The notes: generated from the letters alone by a model not told the origin. Counted from the stretch's first letter, positions 8,728 to 19,384 are shown. The stretch is DNA of 64,000 nucleotides from Thecamonas trahens ATCC 50062 (GCF_000142905.1 NW_013657626.1:1-64000); one strand, 5' to 3'. Made by a program: numbers and translations.

Positions 8728-11700
8728 TCAAAGATCGACTTGTACGCGCGCTTCTTCGGCTTGACCGAAGACGCCGGTGCCGCCGCCGCCGCCGCCGCCG
8801 GTGCAGACGTAGCTGTGCTAGCTGTATCTGGCTCAGCCACGGGCGCAGCGTCGACAGCTCCCACTGCTGGCGCGGGTGTCGATGTGGATGCAGGCGGCCG
8901 TGCCGCCGACAGCGCTGCGGGCCGTGGCGGTGGTGGGACATCATCCATCATCTCAGCCACGTCCGACACATCGTCGCTGACGCTGCCATCGACAGCTTCA
9001 GCCTCTGGCCTACGCGCCTCAGGGCTCGACACGGCATCGGGAGTGTTGTCAGACACGGGCACGGGCGGCGGTGGCGCAACCTCGTCCGAGTACATCTCCT
9101 CGTGATCGTCGTAAGAGTAGCCGTACGAATACCGGTCGCGCCCGCGGCTCCAGCTGCGGCTCCGGCTGCGCCCCCTGTGCGGGCTCCGGCTCCGGCTAAC
9201 GCTCCGGCTAAGGCTGCGGCTGAGTGACCGACCCGGACTTGGGCCCCGTCGCGGCGGTGACGCTGGAGAATGCGCCGCGGGGCTCGGGCTGCGGGCTCTG
9301 TGTGGGCTCTGAGCCGCAGCTGGTGCCTCGGCCTCCGGAGCCGCCGGCTCTGGTGCCGCCAGTTCTGTCGCCATTGGCTCTGCCACAACTGCCTCCTCTT
9401 CGGGGGCTTCGGCTCGTGCCGACCGCAGCTCCTCAACGCTCTGTGACGACCACGACCGTGCCCGCTGCGGTGATGTTGATCGTGACGCCGACGCAGTCTG
9501 CGACCCTAGCTCAGGTCCACGTCTTGTGACCGCCTGCTCGCGGAATGAAGAATATCCCGAGTCAGATCCGTCCGGCCCTTCCCGCCACGTCGAGCCCGAG
9601 TCGGAACGCGATGCCCGCGCTGCCACTTCAGATAACACCGATGCAGATGCTGCCGCTGACGCTGACGCTGATGCAGAAAGCGGTGACTCTGGAGATGCCA
9701 GCGAGTACGAGCTGGAGCACGAGCTCGTGGTCGTCTTGGCCTTGCCATTGCCCTTGCCCTTGGTCTTGGCCTTGCCCTTGCCCTTACCCTTAACCCTAAC
9801 CTTGGCCTTGGCCTTGCTCTTGCTCTTGTGCTTGTCCTTGCCCTTGTCCTTGCCTTTGTTCTTCGACTTGAGCATCTTTGCGGCCTTGGCCTCGGCACGC
9901 CGCGCTCGCTCGCGCTCTCGACGCTCGCGCTCCTTGGCCTTGGCCTTCTTGCGTCGCGCGGCCTTGCGCTTGCGCTTCCTCGCGTCGCGCTTCTTGGCTG
10001 CGTACAGCGCCTTCTTCAGCGCGGCCTTTGTGAGCTCCTTGGCCTTGCGCCGCTTGCGACGCCTCGACCGCCGCACTGCGGTCGAGTCCGAGCCAGAGCC
10101 CGACGAGTACGAAAGCGACGACGGCGTCGACGGCGTCGACACCGACGACACGCTTGCGCTGCTGGAGCCGGTCTCCGAGAGGCTCCGGCCGCCGGCCCAT
10201 CGGCCACGGCCGCCGTCATACGAGCCGCCCGAATCGAGCCGGAAGCGCGAGACAGACGAGCCGCCCGAACACGAGCCGTCGTCTCCGGCGAGTCCGTCGC
10301 TTGCCAATGTCGCGAGCCCGGCAACCGGTGCTGCATCGGCCTCGCTTGCCACAGCCACAGCAGAGGCTGCTTCGGCGAGAGGCGCGGCCTGCGGCTCTGA
10401 CTTGGGCATCTTAGCCTTACCATCGGTGTCGTCGGTCGGCTTCCTGGCCTGCTGCTGCTGCTTCTGGTTGTGAGCGAGCTGGGCCTCCTCCAGCATCTCC
10501 AGCACGTGCGAATCTGCACCTGCCAGTTTGGCCTCGTGCAGCGGCGTTCGCATGCCGGTATCCGACTCCATGAGCGCAAACGGCGAGGCGCCCGACGCAA
10601 GCAGCATCCTGACCATGTCGGCTGAGCCGACCCGTGCTGCCAGATGCAGCGGCGTTGGGCCCGAGCCACCGCCACGGGCGATGGTAGCGTCGACGCCGGC
10701 AGTCAGCAGCAACTCGAGCGCCAGCGGCTGGTCGGCCTCGACAGCGGCGTGGATCGGGAGCATCTGCGACGAGTCTTCGATCTCGAGCTGCCATCCGTCC
10801 TTGATGTACAGGTGCAGGACGTAGTCAAAGCCGGCGGCGCAAGCGGCGTGGACAGGGCTCCGTGCGGCTAATGGGTACTCGCCCTCAAAGTACTCAAGCA
10901 GTAGCGCGGTCATCTCGCCGTCGTTCCGGGCAGCAGCGGCACGCAGGTGCTTTGCCTCGACGACACAGCCCATGTCGAGGGCAGCGATGGCAAGCGTCGT
11001 CGACTGGGCGCGGACTGCCCAGCCGAGCACGGCACCGCGGTCAGCCTCGCACAGGCCGCCAGCCGTGCCCGAGGCCGCTGAGAGGAGGAGTGCGCAGAGC
11101 GACTCGAGGCCTGCGTTGGCCAGCAGCGCCTCGTGAGTCACGCTGCCGTCAGCAACTGCGCCAGCGTGGTCAACAAGCCGCCGCATAAAGTACGCGAGCG
11201 GCGACCTGCCCTTGGCGTCCTGTCGGTTGACGTCGACGTCGGTCTCGCTGAGCAAGAGGCGGGCGCAGGCGAGCGCATCGGCCGATTCGCACAGCGCCGC
11301 CGATGCCAGCGGCGTCCGCCCCTGTAGGTCCAGAAATGATTCCAGCTGCAGCCGCTCGTTGGTGTGGACAAGGACCGACTGCAGAGCCGCCAGAGCTCCG
11401 TTGGCGGCTGCGGCATGGAGCGGCGTCGCGCCGTATCGCTTACCGCGCGCCGCGATCGAGGCGCCTGCTCGCAGCAGCCGGTGGACCATGGCGTGTGAGC
11501 CCGAAGCCATGGCGTAGTGCAGCGGCGTGAGGCCACCGATCGTTGTCGCCTCCACCTCAGCACCGGCGGCAAGTAGCAGCTCGGCAATCCTCAGATGCGC
11601 CATACTCCCACGCTGCGCTGCAATGTGCAGCGCACTCCGCTGCGCCTTGTCTTCGAGCCGTCCACTCGCCAGCGCCGGATATGTCTTGAGCAGCAGCGCG

Positions 11701-13568
11701 ACGACGGCTTCGTTGCCTTTGAGTACTGCCAACAGCAGCGGCGTGTGCGCCGTCGCCTTGGGTGACTTGGTCTCTGGCGACGCGCCGTACTGCAGCAGCA
11801 GTCGTACAATGTCCACGTTGCCGCCCTCGGTCGCAATCATCAGCGGCGTCTCGTCTTCGTGCTTGGGCGACCGCCCGTTCACCTGTACGCCTTGCTCAAG
11901 CACCTGCTTGACGCCAGTCGGGTCATCGTTGAGAATGGCTGCGATGAGCGAGTCGCGCAGGATGCGGATGGCCCGCACCACCGGATCTTCTGCCGGCTCC
12001 GGCGGTGTGGCCGGACTCGGTGCGGTGGGAGTCGGCGTGGCAGGAACCGGCGTGCCAGGTGTCGGCTGCTTAGTCTTCGGCGTAGCCGTAGCTTCCGTTC
12101 CAGCCGTAGATGCAGCGGCGGGCGCAGGGGCGGGTGCAGGTGCCGGTGGTGTGTACGTTGCAGCAGTGAGGCGTGCGGCTTCGGCATCCAGGTCGAGGTT
12201 GTCGCCGCCAAACAGCTTTGTGTAGTTCTGCTCAAACACCTTGCTCTGCTCAATGCGTGGGTCGACGTGAGCCTGTTCTTGGGGGCGGGCGCCGGTGCCG
12301 GCCTGTATGAGGTGGGCGTGCGCCATACGGTCGGTAACCTCGTCGAGCGAGGCTACAGCTTCGGTGTAGGTGACTGTGTTGACGAGCACTTCGCCGGCAG
12401 GCCCAGTTCCTGCTGCTGCTTCGACAGCAGGAGCAGAAGCAGAAGCAGGCTTGGGCGCCAGGCCGGGCTCGGAGCAAGACGCCGATCCAGAATCTGATGA
12501 AGAGGTCTCTTGCAGCTTGCCCTTCTTCTTCTTCTTGTCCTTCTTCTTGTCCTTCTTCTTCTTGGCCTTGTCCTTTTTGGCTTTGGCCTTGGCCTTGGCC
12601 TTGGCTTTGGCTTTGGCCTTAGCCTTGGCCTTGGCCTTGGCATTTGAGGATGCGCCTGAGCTGCTGTCGGCGCTCGACGAGTCGGGAGCGCCGGCGATGA
12701 GCGCGTCGCTGCCAGCGGCGTCCAGAGAGTCTGCGCCAGCAGCGGTGTCAGCCACGTTGGCGGAGGCGTCGTGCTCGTCGCCCTCAAAGACGATGTTGAA
12801 GCGGGCGGACGAGTCGCGACCACGGTGCTTGCGGCCACGGCGGTGCCTGCGAGAGGCGTCTGTGGCCGGAGCACCGCCGCGGTCGCGGACGCGCTTGGAG
12901 CCCGACTGGCCGCGCTTGGCCTTTTCGACGCCGGTGGTGAGGCGGACCGGGAGCGGAGTGCCTGTGCCCAGGGCGCCGATGAGCTTGCCATGGTAGCCCA
13001 TGATCTTGCGGATGTCCTTGATCGAGAGCACGTCGGCGCCCATGGCCTTGAGCTTTGCCTCGGTGAGCTGCATCAGTGCAAGCCCGTCGAGGCCGTGCGA
13101 GCGGAAAAAAGCGACGTACTTGGAGAGGCCCGCAGCACGCATCCAGGCGGCAGTCTCATCGACAGACCAGGCGCCAACCTCCTCAGGCTCGAGAACCACG
13201 CCCTCACCCGGTGCGGCCTTGGCGCCGACTGACGGGTCGACAAGACCCATGGCCTTGCCCAGCGCCAGCACCCAGGCGTCGCGATCGGCCTCGGACGGTG
13301 CTGAGAAGACGAGCGCACCGTCCGAACCGTCGCCCTTGGCCAGCCGCAGCGCATATGGCGCGCCCTTCATCGAGCCGCCGGCCACCGAGGCGTAGAGCGC
13401 AAGCTTGAGCGCCTTGGGCGGTGGAGCGTCCAGGTCGCTCCCAGGCATGGCCGCGTGCTCGTACATCACACCCGCGCCCGGATCGAGCGTGTAGTAGCGG
13501 CTCTTCCACTTTCGCCGCATTCCCGACTGTCGCGCCAGCTCGCCCGAGCCGACGGCGTCTGAGCCCAT
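8724..13568 (-). CDS. PH-SAM-ankyrin repeat scaffold with Lys/Ala and Arg/Ser-rich regions
   Basis: A protein of about 1614 residues, starting at the Met at 13568. The frame stays open upstream, but only through CA and CAGC simple repeats, so I reject longer starts. In order: a PH domain (about 8-107, with KWKSRYYTL and the closing DRDAWVLAL helix), a SAM domain (133-199, WSVDETAAWMRAAGL), a KAKAKA run (311-351), a Pro/Thr-rich linker, about a dozen ankyrin repeats (541-1031, with TPLHYAMASG, TPLHAAAANG and TPLHLAARVG) and a long C-terminus of acidic, Lys-rich and SR-type low complexity. PH suggests membrane lipid binding; SAM and ankyrins suggest protein assembly. No catalytic domain is visible. 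Its stop (8724-8726) overlaps the WIPI stop (8725-8727). Confidence 0.85.
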   Translation of the reverse strand: MGSDAVGSGELARQSGMRRKWKSRYYTLDPGAGVMYEHAAMPGSDLDAPPPKALKLALYASVAGGSMKGAPYALRLAKGDGSDGALVFSAPSEADRDAWVLALGKAMGLVDPSVGAKAAPGEGVVLEPEEVGAWSVDETAAWMRAAGLSKYVAFFRSHGLDGLALMQLTEAKLKAMGADVLSIKDIRKIMGYHGKLIGALGTGTPLPVRLTTGVEKAKRGQSGSKRVRDRGGAPATDASRRHRRGRKHRGRDSSARFNIVFEGDEHDASANVADTAAGADSLDAAGSDALIAGAPDSSSADSSSGASSNAKAKAKAKAKAKAKAKAKAKAKKDKAKKKKDKKKDKKKKKGKLQETSSSDSGSASCSEPGLAPKPASASAPAVEAAAGTGPAGEVLVNTVTYTEAVASLDEVTDRMAHAHLIQAGTGARPQEQAHVDPRIEQSKVFEQNYTKLFGGDNLDLDAEAARLTAATYTPPAPAPAPAPAAASTAGTEATATPKTKQPTPGTPVPATPTPTAPSPATPPEPAEDPVVRAIRILRDSLIAAILNDDPTGVKQVLEQGVQVNGRSPKHEDETPLMIATEGGNVDIVRLLLQYGASPETKSPKATAHTPLLLAVLKGNEAVVALLLKTYPALASGRLEDKAQRSALHIAAQRGSMAHLRIAELLLAAGAEVEATTIGGLTPLHYAMASGSHAMVHRLLRAGASIAARGKRYGATPLHAAAANGALAALQSVLVHTNERLQLESFLDLQGRTPLASAALCESADALACARLLLSETDVDVNRQDAKGRSPLAYFMRRLVDHAGAVADGSVTHEALLANAGLESLCALLLSAASGTAGGLCEADRGAVLGWAVRAQSTTLAIAALDMGCVVEAKHLRAAAARNDGEMTALLLEYFEGEYPLAARSPVHAACAAGFDYVLHLYIKDGWQLEIEDSSQMLPIHAAVEADQPLALELLLTAGVDATIARGGGSGPTPLHLAARVGSADMVRMLLASGASPFALMESDTGMRTPLHEAKLAGADSHVLEMLEEAQLAHNQKQQQQARKPTDDTDGKAKMPKSEPQAAPLAEAASAVAVASEADAAPVAGLATLASDGLAGDDGSCSGGSSVSRFRLDSGGSYDGGRGRWAGGRSLSETGSSSASVSSVSTPSTPSSLSYSSGSGSDSTAVRRSRRRKRRKAKELTKAALKKALYAAKKRDARKRKRKAARRKKAKAKERERRERERARRAEAKAAKMLKSKNKGKDKGKDKHKSKSKAKAKVRVKGKGKGKAKTKGKGNGKAKTTTSSCSSSYSLASPESPLSASASASAAASASVLSEVAARASRSDSGSTWREGPDGSDSGYSSFREQAVTRRGPELGSQTASASRSTSPQRARSWSSQSVEELRSARAEAPEEEAVVAEPMATELAAPEPAAPEAEAPAAAQSPHRARSPSPAAHSPASPPRRGPSPGRSLSRSLSRSVSRSRSPHRGRSRSRSWSRGRDRYSYGYSYDDHEEMYSDEVAPPPPVPVSDNTPDAVSSPEARRPEAEAVDGSVSDDVSDVAEMMDDVPPPPRPAALSAARPPASTSTPAPAVGAVDAAPVAEPDTASTATSAPAAAAAAAPASSVKPKKRAYKSIFD

Positions 13569-14152
13569 CACAAGCGTATCGCAGTTGTGGCGAGGGTCAA
13601 CCCACGTCCGACCGACCATGCATAGCCGTCCGACCATACCGGGTGTGTATGCCCGACCAGCCAGCCAGTCGCCCACACAGCCAGTCGCCCACACAGCCAG
13701 TCGCCAGCCAGTCAGCCAGCCAGCCACACAGTCAGCCAGCCAGCCAGCCAGCACCGAGGTCACGCACGCCGACCACCAACAAGCACATGCGCAAGAGTGA
13801 GTGACACCCACACCCGACCCCGAGCTACCCACACATACACACACACACACACACACACAAGACATGACAGATGGTGAAGGAGAGAAAGGGGGGGGGGGGG
13901 GGGGGCGTACCTCCGTACTGCATGGTCAACAGAGAACCCGAGGGGGGTGAGAGACGAGTATGGTGCCACAGCTAGAGCGAGTAGCCGACACGGGCACACG
14001 ACCGACGACCGACAACCGACGACCGACGGATCCGCGACTACTGCTGGCACTGGTCGACGCTATTCGCTGTCCACCACTCTATCGCTACCTTTTGCTGTAA
14101 CGTTACATTGCGATGCATCCATCCTGTCTGCGTGTGGAATGATGGTGGGAGG
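13569..14152. other. Intergenic region with CAGC/CAGT, CA and poly-G simple repeats
   Basis: Lies between the scaffold gene start and the M28 peptidase stop, both on the minus strand. It holds a CAGC/CAGT-type repeat (about 13657-13752), an (AC)n run (about 13836-13858), a run of about 17 G (13889-13905) and a CGACCGACGACC-type repeat (14000-14035). On the scaffold gene's coding strand the G run is a C run about 320 bp upstream of its start. No gene seen. Confidence 0.6.
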
Positions 14153-16042
14153 CTAGGTCTCGTGCTGCTGCACGCCATGGATCCAACGCGGGAAGAGATG
14201 CCGTGAGGAGGACTGTGGGAGGGTAGCCGGTCGCTCGAGTTGGGCCCGGAGTGTGGCAATGTCTTCGGCGGCGAGCTTCTCGATGACGTGGCCAAAGGCT
14301 TGGGCAAGATTGAGCATGGTGTCAAGGTTGACGTTGTCGAGGGTATCACACGACTTGTGGTAGCAGGTATCGGCTTGGACGCCGACCGATGACCCGAACT
14401 GGGCGCGCAGCTCGTCATCGATGATCTCGTCCGATCCGGTGTCGCCGCCGCCGGCTGGGATGCCGCGCTCGAGGAACGGGCCGTAGTCGGAGCGGCCGGT
14501 GAACGGCGAGAGGTGGTATGCGAGGCGACGCGAGTCAAAGAACTCGACGAACTGGGCCTGGATGTAGCTCGACGGCCGGCCCGTCTCCTGGTTGTCGGCC
14601 GACGCTGCGTCGTAGACGCCGAGGAACCCGTTGAGCGAGCCGGCCATGTCGCAGTTGGCGTTGAACGAGATGCGCGCGGCGTCAGCGTCCGAGAGCGATT
14701 CCACGTACGCCCTCGAGCCTCGAAGACCGAGCTCCTCGCCGCCCCACCATGCGAAGCGGATCTTAGACTGCGCACCCGACGCCGGCGGCCCGCGCCGTGA
14801 TACCGCCCGCGCCAGCTCGAGGTTGAGCGAGGTGCCCGAGCCGTTGTCGTTGATGCCGGGCCCAGCCTCGACCGAGTCGAGATGCGAGCCAACGACAATA
14901 ATCGATTCGTCGGAGCCCCACACCGTGTCGGCCATCACGTTAGCGGTGTATATTGTGACCGGCTCCATGGCAATCGAGAGATCCATGCTCAGCGCGTCTG
15001 GCGACGACTCGGTCAAGGCCGCAATCATCTCGCCGGGTGCGTTGGCAATGGCGACGACAGGTACGCCGACCGGCCCGCCAAGCGTCCCGCCAAACACGCC
15101 CATCCGCCCAGCACTGTCGCCTTGGTTGTACACCACCACCGCGGCCGCGCCGTTGGCCTTGGCAGCCTCGGCCTTGTTACGGAACGCACATTCGCCGCGC
15201 CGCACCAGCGCCACCACATCACGCCCGCCCGCGCTGTCAGACATGCCTGTGTACGCGTCCGCAGTGCAGCCAAAGCCATCGCCTGGCACTGCCCACACCT
15301 TGCCGTCGACAATCTGTCCATTGGCCGAGTACGTCATGACCGAGTACTCCTCGGACTCGGCAAAGGTGAGGATGTCCTTGCCCGACGCGTGCGCCCACAG
15401 CGCCATCCGGCCTGGTCCGGACTTTCGGTACGAGTCAATGGTGAACGGCTGGACAACAACGTTGTTGAGGCCAGGCAGCTGCTCCAGCTCCGACTTGATC
15501 CAGGTGAGCGAGGCGTTGTACCCGGCCGTGCCTGCCGCCCGATTCCCGCCGTTTGCCACCGCAATGTCCATCAGCTTGCGCAAGCTGCTCTCCAGCGCAC
15601 TCGCTCTCATTTCGCCCGCCCATCCATCCAATGGCGGCAGCGATGACGAGGAGCCCTGTGCCGGCGTGCTTGTGGCCGGCGAGCGCCTGCAGGTAGAGAG
15701 GGCAAAGACTAGGGCAAGGACAAGGACAGCAACAACGAGGACGAGAACGCAGAGCGAGACGCGATACACCAGATGTCGCCGCAAGAACCGCGCCATGCCC
15801 GGCGGTGTGTGTCCGGTCTTAAAGGTCGACACGCCCGTGAGGAGCCCAGCATCCGCCGCATTGCCATCACCAGCTCCTCCTTCTCCTCCTGGCAGACCTG
15901 AGCCAACACGCCGTCGCCTGTGTCGCCGAGCCCTACCGACTCCGCCATGAGCCTCCTCTCCCGAACCGACTGACCCACCCATGCTCCCCATACTGCCCTC
16001 GTCAGAACTCATGTACTCTCTCTGCTCTTCGTCGTATGACAT
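14153..16042 (-). CDS. Type II membrane M28-family zinc aminopeptidase with PA domain
   Basis: A 629-residue protein. A short acidic and then Arg-rich cytoplasmic N-terminus (1-93) precedes one membrane segment (about 94-116). A protease-associated (PA) domain follows (about 240-345, with VALVRRGECAFRNKAEAA). The M28 catalytic domain spans about 355-600: GSHLDS (H387), INDNGSG (D399), WWGGEELGL (E436/E437), NANCDMAG (D465) and CYHKSCDT (H562) give the expected two-zinc ligand set and catalytic Glu. Homologues are glutamate carboxypeptidase II- and aminopeptidase S-like enzymes that trim peptides outside the cell or in vesicles. All key residues are present, so it is probably active. The next gene starts divergently about 930 bp away. 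Confidence 0.9.
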   Translation of the reverse strand: MSYDEEQREYMSSDEGSMGSMGGSVGSGEEAHGGVGRARRHRRRRVGSGLPGGEGGAGDGNAADAGLLTGVSTFKTGHTPPGMARFLRRHLVYRVSLCVLVLVVAVLVLALVFALSTCRRSPATSTPAQGSSSSLPPLDGWAGEMRASALESSLRKLMDIAVANGGNRAAGTAGYNASLTWIKSELEQLPGLNNVVVQPFTIDSYRKSGPGRMALWAHASGKDILTFAESEEYSVMTYSANGQIVDGKVWAVPGDGFGCTADAYTGMSDSAGGRDVVALVRRGECAFRNKAEAAKANGAAAVVVYNQGDSAGRMGVFGGTLGGPVGVPVVAIANAPGEMIAALTESSPDALSMDLSIAMEPVTIYTANVMADTVWGSDESIIVVGSHLDSVEAGPGINDNGSGTSLNLELARAVSRRGPPASGAQSKIRFAWWGGEELGLRGSRAYVESLSDADAARISFNANCDMAGSLNGFLGVYDAASADNQETGRPSSYIQAQFVEFFDSRRLAYHLSPFTGRSDYGPFLERGIPAGGGDTGSDEIIDDELRAQFGSSVGVQADTCYHKSCDTLDNVNLDTMLNLAQAFGHVIEKLAAEDIATLRAQLERPATLPQSSSRHLFPRWIHGVQQHET

Positions 16043-16977
16043 GCTGCAGCAGAGTCAGCGTCACGTGTCCGTCGTCGACGAACGGTTGTCCGCCAATCGA
16101 TTTGGCCCATGCCTTCAATTCAATGGTCCAGGCAATGTTCAAACGTTGTTCGGGGGGAAGGGGGGGGGGGGGGGGGGTGAAGGACGACCGAGAGATCTCA
16201 TGAAGGCCGATTTGACGCAAACTTACTCATGATACTCTCATCCTGCCCAGAATGCGCCTGGATTGGGGGCTTGTTGCTTGGGATCGGTAGAAGAGAGCGA
16301 TGAAAAAGCTCGAAAAACCAATGATCACATGTCGCACAAGATTTACTCAAGCTCTTGATCTCGACGACGTCACAACAACAACATCACCCCAAGTCCAAGC
16401 GCTTCACGCGTATGACGAGGCTCACGAATATGTTTGCGCCCAGTCGGGCCCAGAAAGTCCCTTCCTACGGTCGGGGGGCTTTGTTCGACGTTCGGCTGGC
16501 TGTGGACTCTCTACTCCACACCATTAAACATACACACAACAACAACAACGTCACGCTACTCGTGATCGCCGACCTGCATACGCCCCACGATCATTTTCCC
16601 CACTGCTCAATCGCATATCCCCCCCCCCCCCAATCGCCACAAAGTTGACCTTGATCCACGCCAAGAGCAAGGAGTTGCGGTCGTATGGGCGAGTGCTCGG
16701 ATCAAAGCCACAGACCACCACCACCACCACCACCACAACCAACTCAACATGTTCAAGTTCATCGAGATGACCAGCACCGCTCACAATACGAGCTACTACA
16801 CCCATTAGAACACTTGCGCAGTAATGATCTCCCCCCCCCCCTCCCCCTCCCCCTGAGTCCGAGTCGAGCTGCGGCTGGCGGGGCGGAGCGGGCGAAATGC
16901 AGCAGGGACAGCGGGCGGTGCGGGGCACCTGACTCGCACCTTTAGCACAGGGGCGTGCGGGAGGGATAGGGAGGAAC
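16043..16977. other. Divergent intergenic region with G- and C-tracts
   Basis: Holds a run of G near 16159-16178 (a C run on the coding strand of the M28 gene, about 120 bp before its start), a C run near 16620-16630, a CAC-trinucleotide tract near 16716-16740 and a CCCCCCTCCCCCTCC tract near 16831-16854. These pyrimidine tracts lie upstream of the MFS gene on its coding strand. No RNA gene or further ORF is convincing. Confidence 0.5.
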
Positions 16978-19185
16978 ATGCTCCGAGCATGTGGCCAGAG
17001 AACACTACAGAGAGTGGCACACCATGTTGGGAGGATGACGACCGAGACATGGATGAGAGGAGGACAGAGTCGCGGGATTCGCTCAGGTGGAGCGGCGAAG
17101 AGGCAACAAGTGCGGGCACTTGCGCGAGCTTTTCTTTTTTCAACCAACACGAGAGATCACGGCAATCAACAGAGTTCATCCTCTCGCTCTCGTCGGCGCT
17201 CTGATCTGGGGCTATATGACAACTGCGCGCAGTGTGGACCACATGCCTCATCGTCTCGAATGATGCTACATGCGACGGCTGTACAGAGCGGTGGCGACGA
17301 TGACGAGAAGCGACGCGATGGTGGTGGCGGCGGCGGCCACGGTGGCATGACGGCACAGGAGCGAGAGGATGCCGAGGCGGCGGCGGCCGAGGCAGAGGAT
17401 GAGGCCGACAAGGCTGCGTATCGGGCCGAGGTGCTGGATCCTCCGACGAACGCAGGCTTTCTGCACATCTCGCGCTCGCTGGCGCCCAAGGAGTTTGCGC
17501 GATGGAAGGCAGTCGTGCCGCTCTCTGTGGCGCAGGCCTGCATCGGCTCTGTCTATGCGTGGTCGATCTTTAACGAGCCGCTGACGCGAGTGATGGGCGG
17601 GGTGGCGTCTGCCGCGTCAGACTGGGACCTCTCCGAGGTGATTCCCATCTTTTCGGCGTCGGCAATCTCGCTTGGGCTGACCACCTTTGTGCTCGGGGCG
17701 TGGGTTGACCGCGTTGGGCCTCGCAAGGTGGTTGCGACGGCGGCGAGCCTCTGGGGCTCGGGCTTGCTGCTCTCGGCCGCCGGCGTGGCGACGCACACGC
17801 TTCCGCTAGTCTACGCCGGCTATGGCGTGCTCGGTGGGGCCGGGTGGGGCCTGGGCTACATCGCGCCGGTCCACGCGCTCATGAAGTGGTTCCCGGAGCG
17901 GCGCGGGCTAGCGACCGGCCTTGCGCTGACCACCTTTGGCGGCGGAGCCATCATTGCGTCGCCGCTCAACGAGGTGCTCCTCGAAGCCTTCTTTACGCTC
18001 CCCACGTACCTGGGCGCGTTCGACACTGTCGAGACGGTGGTGGCGTCGGGCGTGCGGATGGCCGACGTGGGTGGCGCGCTGCAGGAGGTGGTGGTTGCGT
18101 CGGAGCACGACGTGGCGGCGCTGCCGGGCGCACCGCTTCCAGGTGTGTATCAGGTCGGGACCGGCTCGTCGGGTGTGGCCGAGACGTTTGCGGTTCTCGG
18201 CGTGGGGCAGCTGGCGGTCATGCTCTCGGGCGCGCTCATGGCGCGTGTTCCGCACCCTGACTGGAAGCCGCCGCGACTGAGCAAGCGGGCACGGGCGGCG
18301 GCGGCGGCGGCCGAGGCCGACGATGACGACGACGCGTCGAGCGTGGTACAGCCTTCGATTGACGCCGACAAGGCGCTCCGCACACCGCAGTTCTACCTGT
18401 TCTGGACAGCAGTGTTTGGCAACGCTGTGGCGGGCGTCTCGGTCATCTCGTCGGCCAAGACGGTGATGACCGACTGCTTCTCGACTGCACTGCCGAGCGT
18501 GGTCCACGGCGGGTTTGCGGCGACGTATGTGGCGGCGCTATCGGCAGGCAACATGGCCGGGCGACTGGGATGGGCGACAGCGTCGGACGGGCTTGGCCGC
18601 AAGGCGACGTACGCGTTGTTTGGCGTGGGCATCCCGATGACGGTCGCCATTCCGCACCTCACTTCGTGGGCCATGACCGAGCACACGCTGGCGCCTCTGG
18701 CTCTCTTCTACGCCTCGACAGTGCTGATTGTCTCGTTCTACGGTGGCGTGTTCTCAGTCCTTCCTGCGTACCTCTCCGAGGTCTTTGGCCCGCGAAACAC
18801 TGGCGCCATCCACGGACGCATGATCACGGCGTGGGCGTCGGCGGCAGTGGCCGGCCCGGCGATCCTCTCGCACCTGCGCTCATCGGCGTACGACCGTGCA
18901 GTCACCGATCTCACCGCCCAGGCCGATCCGGCCACGTTTGAGGCTGCATTCGGCGCGCCCAAGTCTGCGCTCCCGGAGCTCATCGATGCCAAGACCGTGA
19001 CCGTCTCCAAGCTCCTGGACATTCTTCCAGAATCCACGCCCGATCCAACGCCTGCGCTGTACAACGATACCTTTTACGTCATGGGCGGCTTTATGACCGT
19101 CGCTTTCCTCTGCAACGCCCTCATCCATGCCGTCCGCAAGCCACGCCGTCGCCGCCGCCGTCCCGCCTCACAAGGCCGTACTTGA
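16978..19185 (+). CDS. Major facilitator superfamily transporter, oxalate/formate antiporter-like
   Basis: Up to 735 residues with about twelve membrane segments, beginning around residue 180 (ARWKAVVPLSVAQACIGSVY, AWSIFNEPL). The opening, the loop GAWVDRVGPRKV and the segment MKWFPERRGLATGLAL are characteristic of the OFA family, which carries oxalate, formate or other small carboxylates. A central acidic loop (about 435-460) separates the two halves, and the second half contains DGLGRK. The start is uncertain. The first 94 residues are Arg-rich with few acids and could be a mitochondrial presequence or translated leader; Met95 or Met96 (17260 or 17263) are alternatives. A His/Gly-rich and acidic stretch precedes the membrane domain. 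Substrate cannot be read from the sequence. Confidence 0.83.
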   Translation: MLRACGQRTLQRVAHHVGRMTTETWMRGGQSRGIRSGGAAKRQQVRALARAFLFSTNTRDHGNQQSSSSRSRRRSDLGLYDNCAQCGPHASSSRMMLHATAVQSGGDDDEKRRDGGGGGGHGGMTAQEREDAEAAAAEAEDEADKAAYRAEVLDPPTNAGFLHISRSLAPKEFARWKAVVPLSVAQACIGSVYAWSIFNEPLTRVMGGVASAASDWDLSEVIPIFSASAISLGLTTFVLGAWVDRVGPRKVVATAASLWGSGLLLSAAGVATHTLPLVYAGYGVLGGAGWGLGYIAPVHALMKWFPERRGLATGLALTTFGGGAIIASPLNEVLLEAFFTLPTYLGAFDTVETVVASGVRMADVGGALQEVVVASEHDVAALPGAPLPGVYQVGTGSSGVAETFAVLGVGQLAVMLSGALMARVPHPDWKPPRLSKRARAAAAAAEADDDDDASSVVQPSIDADKALRTPQFYLFWTAVFGNAVAGVSVISSAKTVMTDCFSTALPSVVHGGFAATYVAALSAGNMAGRLGWATASDGLGRKATYALFGVGIPMTVAIPHLTSWAMTEHTLAPLALFYASTVLIVSFYGGVFSVLPAYLSEVFGPRNTGAIHGRMITAWASAAVAGPAILSHLRSSAYDRAVTDLTAQADPATFEAAFGAPKSALPELIDAKTVTVSKLLDILPESTPDPTPALYNDTFYVMGGFMTVAFLCNALIHAVRKPRRRRRRPASQGRT

Positions 19186-19384
19186 CGCCCCCTTCTCGAT
19201 CTCCAAGCCTATGACCATGAACAACTCCTACCCCAGCATCATTCCGTTCCATTAACAAGACTGTACCCCTCCTCCTGCGCACGTTTGCGCATCGCGCCGC
19301 TGTCCTCTTCCATCATTGCGACTCGAGCCGGAGCGCCAGCGCCCGCCAGCGCCAGCGCCAGCGCCAGCACCACCGCACTCGACC

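Noticed and set aside
9781-9800. Telomere-like CCCTTAACCCTAACC
   Set aside because: It lies inside the Lys/Gly-rich coding part of the scaffold gene, where KGK-type codons on the minus strand produce it; no array follows.
9526-10473. Long plus-strand frames opposite the scaffold gene
   Set aside because: They are antisense shadows of Lys-, Arg- and Ser-rich coding sequence and read as Leu/Ala runs with no start context or domain.
13569-13865. N-terminal extension of the scaffold protein (VCVCVC and repeated Trp/Ala residues)
   Set aside because: It translates CA and CAGC simple repeats; the Met at 13568 directly precedes the PH domain.
18570-18941. Second frame within the MFS gene
   Set aside because: It overlaps membrane segments in the correct frame and has no features of its own.
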